This document shows, piece after piece, positions 57,239 through 64,000 of a stretch of 64,000 bases of DNA (positions are counted from its first letter, which is position 1; each line of letters begins with the position of its first letter). The DNA comes from Clostridiales bacterium (lineage in GTDB: Bacteria; Bacillota; Clostridia; Christensenellales; Borkfalkiaceae), in contig SVIO01000001.1 in assembly GCA_015069465.1 (NCBI GenBank), positions 1-64,000 of the forward strand. The letters are read 5' to 3'. The notes below the pieces were generated by a model, which worked only from the letters and a program-made list of their open reading frames with translations, did no database searches and was not told where the DNA came from. The translations under genes were made by a program, and so were the position numbers.

Positions 57239-59785
57239 ATGAAAAAGATTAATAAAATAATTAAATCAGTTATGTCTATAGCTTTAGCTCTTGTATTCAT
57301 CTTGATAACAGGATGTAAGGTAGACCCTGATAAGAATAACGCAACAATAGAACCAAAGCCACCTGTTGAAAAAGTTATTTCGCTTAAGCAAACATCATTA
57401 GACATGAAAATAGGAAACGAATTCCTATTAGTAATAGATAAATATGATAGAGAGTCAGAAAACCCAATAATGTGGAGTTCGGATAACCAAGCCGTAGCCA
57501 CAGTAAATGGTGAAGGCTTAGTAGAAGCAGTTAGCGAAGGCGAAGCAAACATCACAGTAACGCAAGGCACATTATCAGCGACATGTAAAGTTACATCAGG
57601 TTTTGGTGATGAATATGCCCAAGTAGTGGTGCCAGCAGGTGAAGAATTTAGTATTGCGCAAGGTAAAGGCTTTAGCATAAATCCATCAATTTATTTTGAC
57701 GGAAAAAGTTTTGATGATGGCGAATTCGAATATACATTATCAGATGAAGAAAACTTTTCAATAGAAGATGGTGTTATCACTGGTTCAGCAAGTGGTGCAA
57801 CAACATCAGTAACCATTGAAGGTTCATGGAGAGGCAAAACTTCAGAAGATATGATAACACTTAAAAAGACACTTTTAGTTGACGTAATAGACGATGTAAA
57901 CCTATTATTTGAAGGCTATGAAAGTGACTATGCAAGCGTTTATGCATTGCCAGAATTTGATGGAAAAACATATACAAACGTAATACCATTTACACCGGTT
58001 GTGTATGTAAACGGCATAGCAGATGAAAATGCAGAAATAAGTGTTGCAACTGATAAATATATAGAATACGACCAAGAAAACAATCAAATCACAGGTAAAG
58101 AGTTTGGTCTTAGTGAATTAACAATCACATATACCAACGCAAACGGCAAAACACTTGCAGAGAACTTCTATGTAGATGTAGTTCGTCCAATTGCAAAATT
58201 TGACAAAAAGGTAAACTACTTCTCAGCATATAAGGGAACATTAAACGACGATGCCGATGACCTTAGTGACAAAACACTTTTTGACTATTTATATCCAAAT
58301 GCAGAAGAAGGCTTGGCACTTGTAGATGCAAAGATGGGTGATGCAGACCTAGAAGTTGTTGACAATAAGGTTTATGGCGTAACATATTCAAGCACAGGCA
58401 CAAGCGAACAAACAATAACAGTTGGAACAAAAACATCTTGCTATATTGTAGATATGACAGTATATGGTCAATATGTTTGCGAAGCGCAAGACTTAAATGT
58501 ATTCACAAGAACATCAAAGAATTTGACTTTTGATGGTTATGTAGAACTTAGTGGAGATATAGATGCAAATGGCTATACAGCAGGTCTCCACTTCAATGGA
58601 GAGCAATACATCACTACAAACTATCCAAGCACAGCAAATGGTTATACATTTACCAAAGCATCATATTATGGTGGGGTGTTTGATGGTAAAGGTCATACTA
58701 TTAGCAACTTAGTAGTAAGTTACTGTGAACCAGTTGGTTTTTCTACTTCTGCTTCAAGTACAGCAAAGCAAGAAAAAACAGCATTTGGTATGTTCTCTGC
58801 TCTAGAAGGTGCAACTATTAAAAATATTGCATTTGCAAGTGTTGATATAAAAGGAAGAACACTTTTTGGTTTCTATTCTAACAACTCAAATTTTGAAAAC
58901 TTAAGAATTGATGTTAAGAATATTCCATTACAAGGCACGTATCAAGGCAACGTTATGTCATATTATTCAATGGTTGGTGGAAGCCTAAAGAACATGTTTG
59001 TAACAGTTCCAGAAAGTATTGAACTTACTGATACTGCAAGTGCTGGAAGTGGAAACATGTCAGGTTCTTTTGCATCAGTTCCAGTTACCACAAAGGTTGC
59101 TAGGCCAGTGTTTGAAAACTGTATAGTAGTTTCAAAATTACCACTCGGTTATTCAACACGTTATGGTGCAGAATCAACAATAACTTATGGTATAAATGAT
59201 ACTGATGAGTTTATTGAATTTGGTAACAAAGTTTGGTGGATTAGATATTATGAAGGCAGTTCAAAAACTATGGGTAATTTAGTTCTAACATCTTATAGAA
59301 AATTACCTGATGCAGACCCAAATAAAACTGATAGTGAAGTATTTGCACTAGCAGGCAGGTCAGTAAGACTTGAAGGCGTTTATAGATTCAATACAATAAA
59401 CGATATGTGCGCATATCAAGGTATTACTGATATATTAAGTAAATTCCCAGGCAACTATTGGCTTGTAGAAGGTGGCAAACTTTATTGGTACGAACCACAA
59501 TTTGAACTTGAAGAAGGTCAAATCTTGTTAGATGCTGGCGAAGGCTTCAGGGGTAAGGACATTCAAGGCTTAACAACAAACTTAAGCACATATCAAGCAG
59601 GTAGCAGAGTTGTTCTTCCAACAATTAGCCTATTCGGTTATGAATTTAAGGGCTGGATGAACACAGTTACAAAAGAAATGGTTCCAGTAATAAACGGCGA
59701 ACATGTAATAGAAAACTTTGATGGAGTTGCTGTTAGATATGTTGCTGTTTGGGAAAGCACAAGTATTTCAGGACCAATTGTATAA
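57239..59785 (+). CDS. Big_2/GLUG/InlB-type surface lipoprotein
   Basis: An 848-residue lipoprotein: lipobox ITGC with Cys28. A Big_2 Ig-like domain follows (about 45-125, SLKQTSLDMKIG..MWSSDNQAVATVNGEG), with a second Ig-like region at 125-320. A GLUG-like beta-helix segment (about 480-610, GGVFDGKGHTISNLVVS, FGMFSALEGATIKNIAF) comes next. The C-terminal 80 residues resemble an InlB B-repeat (LDAGEGFRGKDI... GYEFKGWMN... YVAVWES). It should be anchored in the membrane and display an adhesin or glycan-binding structure. GAGGTAAAT site. Last gene before a 370-bp gap. Confidence 0.75.
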   Translation: MKKINKIIKSVMSIALALVFILITGCKVDPDKNNATIEPKPPVEKVISLKQTSLDMKIGNEFLLVIDKYDRESENPIMWSSDNQAVATVNGEGLVEAVSEGEANITVTQGTLSATCKVTSGFGDEYAQVVVPAGEEFSIAQGKGFSINPSIYFDGKSFDDGEFEYTLSDEENFSIEDGVITGSASGATTSVTIEGSWRGKTSEDMITLKKTLLVDVIDDVNLLFEGYESDYASVYALPEFDGKTYTNVIPFTPVVYVNGIADENAEISVATDKYIEYDQENNQITGKEFGLSELTITYTNANGKTLAENFYVDVVRPIAKFDKKVNYFSAYKGTLNDDADDLSDKTLFDYLYPNAEEGLALVDAKMGDADLEVVDNKVYGVTYSSTGTSEQTITVGTKTSCYIVDMTVYGQYVCEAQDLNVFTRTSKNLTFDGYVELSGDIDANGYTAGLHFNGEQYITTNYPSTANGYTFTKASYYGGVFDGKGHTISNLVVSYCEPVGFSTSASSTAKQEKTAFGMFSALEGATIKNIAFASVDIKGRTLFGFYSNNSNFENLRIDVKNIPLQGTYQGNVMSYYSMVGGSLKNMFVTVPESIELTDTASAGSGNMSGSFASVPVTTKVARPVFENCIVVSKLPLGYSTRYGAESTITYGINDTDEFIEFGNKVWWIRYYEGSSKTMGNLVLTSYRKLPDADPNKTDSEVFALAGRSVRLEGVYRFNTINDMCAYQGITDILSKFPGNYWLVEGGKLYWYEPQFELEEGQILLDAGEGFRGKDIQGLTTNLSTYQAGSRVVLPTISLFGYEFKGWMNTVTKEMVPVINGEHVIENFDGVAVRYVAVWESTSISGPIV

Positions 59786-60152
59786 AAGCAAAAGGTCATT
59801 TAGAAATATGCTTATGGATATTTAATATCAAATAAGCAAAATGGTAACTTTTTGGCACTTACAACCATAAAAAAGTTTTATATAAGGATAAGGCAAGGTT
59901 ATTTTTTGAAGAAACATCATATAATAATATATGGCAAAAAATAGCCTTACTAAACTCCAAAAGCAATATCCCGTACAATTGCGCTTAAAATTTTGATGTG
60001 GTTGTTACACGATGAAACTAAATTGCATACGGGCAAATCTTATGTTGCTGTGTTGATAGGGTAGCATTGGAAAATTATACGAAAGACAAGAAAATGTTTA
60101 GTTTTATTAACAAGTAAACAGTTGAATTTCTATAATAAAGGAGGGTACTTAA
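59786..60152 (+). other. 370-bp non-coding leader with possible structured RNA
   Basis: No ORF with a proper start is seen. A -10-like TATAAT is at 59920-59925. A hairpin CCCGTACAATT (59970-59980) pairs with AATTGCATACGGG (60021-60033), two-base bulge, around a 40-nt loop. Downstream lies GCT...AGC (near 60046-60065). This could be a structured 5' leader of the following peptide and surface-protein genes. I cannot match it to a known riboswitch class. Confidence 0.35.
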
Positions 60153-60272
60153 TTGAAAAAGTACATACAACCAATTGTTGAAATCTATGATTACATTACA
60201 GAAGACGTTATGGCCGGTTCATGGGATACCGACGGCTTTAACACATTCCCATTCCCTAAGGAATGGTTTTAA
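60153..60272 (+). CDS. 39-residue conserved-looking peptide
   Basis: A short gene starting with TTG at 60153 behind an excellent ribosome-binding site (AAGGAGGG, 60138-60145, seven bases spacing). The 39-residue product begins MKKYIQPIVEIYDYITEDVM and continues with the Gly/Trp/Phe-rich tail AGSWDTDGFNTFPFPKEWF. It has no signal peptide. Similar short MKKY..P.. peptides are common in gut Firmicutes (from memory), with no known role. The stop TAA is followed, 11 bases later, by the ATG of the next surface-protein gene, so the two are coupled. Confidence 0.6.
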   Translation: MKKYIQPIVEIYDYITEDVMAGSWDTDGFNTFPFPKEWF

Positions 60273-60283
60273 TGGAGGTCACA

Positions 60284-62788
60284 ATGAAAACAATTAGTAA
60301 GAAAATTAAAACAATTTATTTATTAGCTATGATGGCTATTATCAGCGTATGTATTGCTGTTTTCCCAGTTTTCAAGACAGAAACAGTTAAGGCTGAAGAA
60401 AGTGGATTTGGCATGGCGGGTGCTACAGTTCAATTTAGTGAGAAAAAAGGCGCAAACGATTTCGCTTTAATGTTTCAAGCAAAAATCACAAAAGACTGGT
60501 ATATGGATAATGTAGATGGCCTATCTGATGATATTAAATTCGGTATGGCTATTGTTCCAAACGACCAATTAGGTAATGTTACCAGTTATGAAGACCTTGT
60601 TGCTTATGCAGAAACAGTAAGCCAAAAGATTCTTTTCACAGACCTTATTGGCACATCTTTAGAAGGTGACCAACTTCTTGAATTTGCTGAAGACCAAACA
60701 GAAATCACATACGAAGCTGGTACATATTTCTTTAAGAATGATGCAGCTTATGATGGTGAAGATATAACTGCTGACATGTGGAAAATAGCATATGCAAAAG
60801 ACCTTACAGCAATTCCTTTCTATAGCATAGATGGTGGAGTTGTTGACTACGAAACAAGTTATGCACAAGCATACACAACAAATGCTGCGAAAGTAACTCT
60901 TGACACATTTATTGCTGAAACAGCACTTCCAACTGATAGTGAAGAAAGAACTGTGTCTGATGCAGACTTTAAAGCTGTTACAGGTTATACACTTTCTGGC
61001 GCTCTTGCTTCAGGTAGAGAAATCTATTTAGATATGGGCACAAATAAGTTCTTTACAAACTTCTTTAGAGGTGGTACATCTGCAAGCTATATAAATTGGG
61101 CATTTATGCGTACATGGTGGCCATGGGCTTTAAGTAAAGGTGATTCTAGCCAACTAGGCACTAATGCTGGCAGACCAACATATTTTGCTGGTGGCGAATT
61201 AACAACAAAACTTGCAAGTGAAACAACTGCTCTTTCATCAACATATTTCACAAATATGGATGCAATCCCTAACCTAGAAGCAGGTGAAGATTATAGACTT
61301 ATGTATAAACTCTCAACGAGTGCTGATGATACAGCTTTCTATACTGCAACATATAAACCTGTAACTAGAGTCTTCACTGGTGTAACTAGTGGTATGAGCA
61401 CACAAGGTGCAACTTTACAAAAGTCATATACAATGAAAGAAGGTGGTTCTGCTGTAGTTCAAACATCATATTTCTCTTTGAATATTTCTGGTTCTAACTT
61501 ATATATGCCATATATCCAATCAACAAAAACAGATAAATATGACGTTGAAAACTATGATGGATATTATGTTTTGGCTGGTGACATGATTGTTCCAGATGTA
61601 GTTAGTGGCTCAGCTTATAACTATACAAACTCAAGTGGTAAAATTACTTCTGCTAATGTCGTTTCTGCTCCAACTACAACAGCTAATATTCCACGTATGT
61701 CATTTGGTGCATTAAAAGGAGTTCCAGCATATATCAATAAGTTTAATACAACTCTTATGGACCACGCATTTACTGGTACATTTGATGGCCGTGGATACAC
61801 AATTGATGCTTCATTTACTCGTGGTGGTTTATTCGGTGTTATCAATGGTGGTACAGTTAAAAACTTAAATGTTAAAGCTGACCTTTATACCTATAGCATC
61901 AGTGGCACACAAACTGCATATACTGAAGATTCATATATGGAAAAAGCTGCTGTTTTAGCAGAAGTTATTTGTGGTGGTGCTACAATTGAGAATGTGGCAA
62001 TTGAACTTGTTGAAAACGCTCCAAAAACATTTACTAAGTATTCACAAAACGGCAGTGGTACAGATTTAACTGATATTCCAGAAATGAACAACGTTCCTGG
62101 TATTATCGCTTCTCAACAAATCGAAAGGTCAACACTTAAGAATGTTATAGTTAGATGTGATGCATTGAAAGATGCTGATAAGTCTCTCCAAAACTTCCGT
62201 GCTGCACTTAACGTTGCTGGCAACTGTACATTAGAAAATGTATTTGTAATCGGTTCATCATACTCTAATATGTCTATTGATGTTGTTGATGTTACAGAAG
62301 GCGAAGGTGAAGAAGCAACAGTTGTTGGTCAAGAATATGTATTAACACTTTCTGCTCCAGCAGGCGTTGAACCAGGTACTTATGCAGTTGGCGATGATGA
62401 AACTCTTGCTCCTTACTTTGCTATGGCAACAGATATGTTTAAGTTTATGCAAAACATTGACGTATCTAATGAAATTGTTAAGGTTAAGTTTGTAGCTGAA
62501 CCTGCAACTATGAAATTTGCTAATGAAGAAGCTTTCCAAGCTTACTTAAATGGTGATGGTGCTGCAGCTAAAGAAGCTCTTATCGCAACAGGCAGATGGG
62601 CAGAAGTTGAAGGCGCACTTGTATGGAAAAACGAACCTGTTGAAGGTACAACACAAAATACATACAAAGTGGTTGCTAACACTATGAGCTATAAGGTTCC
62701 TGTTGTTCCAACTGCTGATACAACAACTGATATTTATAGTTGGGTAGGCTTTGCTGGTTATAACCCAAGCATAACAATTGCTGGCTAA
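60284..62788 (+). CDS. Secreted GLUG-like surface protein, copy 1
   Basis: An 834-residue protein with a signal peptide (KKIKTIYLLAMMAIISVCIAVFPVF, cleaved near residue 35). The N-terminal 220 residues form a beta-rich domain repeated in the next gene. A GLUG-like beta-helical segment (about 490-640: FTGTFDGRGYTIDASFTRGGLFGVINGGTVKNLNV) resembles that of the lipoprotein at 57239. No anchor motif at the C terminus (PSITIAG). Start at ATG 60284 with GGAGGTCAC; a frame start seven codons earlier overlaps the peptide gene. Role unknown; adhesion or glycan capture likely. Confidence 0.7.
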   Translation: MKTISKKIKTIYLLAMMAIISVCIAVFPVFKTETVKAEESGFGMAGATVQFSEKKGANDFALMFQAKITKDWYMDNVDGLSDDIKFGMAIVPNDQLGNVTSYEDLVAYAETVSQKILFTDLIGTSLEGDQLLEFAEDQTEITYEAGTYFFKNDAAYDGEDITADMWKIAYAKDLTAIPFYSIDGGVVDYETSYAQAYTTNAAKVTLDTFIAETALPTDSEERTVSDADFKAVTGYTLSGALASGREIYLDMGTNKFFTNFFRGGTSASYINWAFMRTWWPWALSKGDSSQLGTNAGRPTYFAGGELTTKLASETTALSSTYFTNMDAIPNLEAGEDYRLMYKLSTSADDTAFYTATYKPVTRVFTGVTSGMSTQGATLQKSYTMKEGGSAVVQTSYFSLNISGSNLYMPYIQSTKTDKYDVENYDGYYVLAGDMIVPDVVSGSAYNYTNSSGKITSANVVSAPTTTANIPRMSFGALKGVPAYINKFNTTLMDHAFTGTFDGRGYTIDASFTRGGLFGVINGGTVKNLNVKADLYTYSISGTQTAYTEDSYMEKAAVLAEVICGGATIENVAIELVENAPKTFTKYSQNGSGTDLTDIPEMNNVPGIIASQQIERSTLKNVIVRCDALKDADKSLQNFRAALNVAGNCTLENVFVIGSSYSNMSIDVVDVTEGEGEEATVVGQEYVLTLSAPAGVEPGTYAVGDDETLAPYFAMATDMFKFMQNIDVSNEIVKVKFVAEPATMKFANEEAFQAYLNGDGAAAKEALIATGRWAEVEGALVWKNEPVEGTTQNTYKVVANTMSYKVPVVPTADTTTDIYSWVGFAGYNPSITIAG

Positions 62789-62822
62789 TAGTTATTAACT
62801 GAAAATAACAAAAAATGCAATA

Positions 62823-62854
62823 CTTAACTAAGGCAAAATTTTGCCTTAGTTAAG
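62823..62854. terminator. 16-bp-arm perfect palindrome
   Basis: CTTAACTAAGGCAAAA and its exact reverse complement, with no loop bases, lie 35 bp after the stop. The structure could end the upstream transcript, but there is no T-run on either side. Confidence 0.5.
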
Positions 62855-63123
62855 AAATTGCAAAAAAGTAAATCTAAATACTATCAACAAAAAGTATTTT
62901 TCTTGAATAAAACAAGAAAGATTAGTTTTATTTTACAAATTTAAAAAACTAGAATATTGTTGCAAAAATGTTTGTATTTTCCAAAGAATTTATCTAACAA
63001 AAGAAACACAAAAGAAGTTTTTTATAAAACACAAAAGATAAATAAAAGTTCATATAAAGCCTTTTGGCTTTTTAATAAAAAAAACAAACTTTATGCAAAT
63101 GATATTTTAATTTACAAAAGAGG

Positions 63124-63153
63124 AAAAAGGAACAGCAAATTGCTGTTCTTTTT
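63124..63153 (+). terminator. Terminator-like hairpin
   Basis: AACAGCAA (63131-63138) pairs with TTGCTGTT (63140-63147), flanked by AAAAAG and CTTTTT. Nothing else that looks like a gene lies between 62789 and 63310; a short ORF over this region has no ribosome-binding site and is low complexity. Confidence 0.7.
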
Positions 63154-63221
63154 GCTTATTTATTAAATAAAAATTTTGTTTAAATTTATAGCAATTTATT
63201 GCATATATTTTTGTAATTATA

Positions 63222-63250
63222 TTGACTTTTATCTAAAATTTAAGTATAAT
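63222..63250 (+). promoter_or_regulatory. Promoter of surface-protein copy 2
   Basis: TTGACT (63222-63227), 17 bp, TATAAT (63245-63250), 60 bp before the ATG. Confidence 0.75.
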
Positions 63251-63310
63251 ATTTATGAGTAATTATATTAACATAAAAACGTAGTTTTTAATTGTTAACG
63301 GAGGGCTATA

Positions 63311-64000
63311 ATGAAAAGCATTGGCAAAAAGATTAAGGCAATTTATTTACTAGCAATAATGGCTATCTTAAGCGTTTGTGTTGCTGTTTTTCCTGCGTTC
63401 AAAGCAGAAACAGTTAATGCTGAAGATACCGGGCTTAGTATGACAGGTGCTTACGTTCAATTTAGCAAAACAAATGGCGCAGATGATTTTGCTTTGATGT
63501 TCCAAGCAAAAATTTCAAAAACATTTTACGACACTGTTGCTGACAAAAGTGTAATATTCGGTATGGCTATTGGCCCAAAAGATAGTCTTGCTGGTATTAC
63601 TACTTATACTGACTTAGTTGCATTAGGTAACAATGTTGTTATTTTTGATTCTCTTGTTTCATCAGTTAGCGCTTCTACAGGTGGTCAAGTTGTTGAATTT
63701 TTGCAAGAAGCTGACTCTTTCACTTACGAAGCAGGAACATATTTCAACAAAAACGCAGCAGGTCAAGAAAACACAACCGATGCTACTTGGAAAAATAGAT
63801 ATAACGCTGAACTTACAGCAATTCCTTTTTATACTTTAGATGGCGATGTTGTTTTCAATTCTAGCCTTGCTATAACAAGGTCAGCAAGCCAAGTTGTTTA
63901 TAACACTTTAATGCTTGAATCTGCTAAGCCTGTTGATAGTGAAAATCTCGCTGTAACTGATGATATTTACACTGCAATAACAGGTAAACAACTTATAGAA
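63311..64000 (+). CDS. Secreted surface protein, copy 2 (cut by window end)
   Basis: The first 230 codons of a paralogue of the 60284 gene. The signal peptide (KKIKAIYLLAIMAILSVCVAVFPAF) and the start of the mature domain (YVQFSKTNGADDFALMFQAKIS, broken here by one-residue differences) are nearly the same, with similarity continuing to the window end. GGAGGG precedes the ATG. A promoter of its own (63222-63250) suggests independent expression. The remainder lies outside the window. Confidence 0.75.
   Translation, partial: MKSIGKKIKAIYLLAIMAILSVCVAVFPAFKAETVNAEDTGLSMTGAYVQFSKTNGADDFALMFQAKISKTFYDTVADKSVIFGMAIGPKDSLAGITTYTDLVALGNNVVIFDSLVSSVSASTGGQVVEFLQEADSFTYEAGTYFNKNAAGQENTTDATWKNRYNAELTAIPFYTLDGDVVFNSSLAITRSASQVVYNTLMLESAKPVDSENLAVTDDIYTAITGKQLIE

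Noticed and set aside
62957..63166. 69-codon open frame downstream of surface-protein copy 1
   Set aside because: Low-complexity Lys/Asn/Phe translation of AT-rich DNA, overlapping a terminator hairpin, no Shine-Dalgarno.

Overview
The window is an AT-rich, densely packed stretch of a spore-forming, anaerobic Firmicutes (Clostridia-like) chromosome. The evidence is the sporulation genes spoIVA, yabP and yabQ, T-box leaders, ferredoxin-dependent 2-oxoacid oxidoreductase genes, meso-DAP type MurE (DNPR motif), very low GC, and SD-rich starts with 17-bp-spaced sigma-A promoters. An uncultured gut-type Clostridia is my inference; the sequence alone does not fix a genus.

Layout. 1-526: a gene remnant on the minus strand and a run of small back-to-back hairpins flanked by a 16-bp direct repeat. 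527-2134: a beta-CASP metallo-beta-lactamase RNase. 2346-11786: a reduced division/cell-wall cluster (murE, mraY, murD, ftsW, murA, ftsQ/divIB, ftsA, ftsZ), without murF, murG, murC or ftsI. 11885-18266: trmB with an altered motif, a DegV protein, a YhaO/YhaN (SbcCD-like) pair with an overlapping HNH-like gene, and an amidohydrolase.

18280-27105 is the most unusual part: two stacked promoter/T-box units (the first with a probable leucine CTC specifier) read into an operon encoding a LeuA look-alike that has lost its metal-binding residues but keeps the LeuA regulatory domain, a TIM-barrel/acyl-CoA ligase fusion, IlvE, a P-loop ATPase, and the four subunits of a VorDBAC 2-ketoisovalerate:ferredoxin oxidoreductase. 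Together these could activate branched-chain fatty acids to CoA esters, carboxylate them reductively to 2-oxo acids and transaminate these to Leu/Val/Ile, with the dead LeuA as a candidate leucine sensor.

27181-46439 is mostly housekeeping: a putative spore protein, a phosphoesterase with a PfoR-like permease, yabP-yabQ-divIC, a Ppx/GppA phosphatase, an M50-like peptidase, a 49-residue zinc-ribbon protein, gyrB-gyrA, tRNA-Thr(GGT), an MTA/SAH nucleosidase, pncB, a DivIVA-like protein with lspA-rluD-pyrR, der-plsY and spoIVA (with a sigma-E-like promoter).

46582-64000 is an accessory glycan-type locus: a divergent AraC regulator with a 22-bp-spaced repeat operator in front of an ABC importer (lipoprotein plus two permeases, no ATPase), a 1157-residue secreted protein, a DUF4838 protein, a Big_2/GLUG/InlB-type lipoprotein, a 39-residue peptide gene, and two tandem paralogous secreted proteins, the last cut by the window end.
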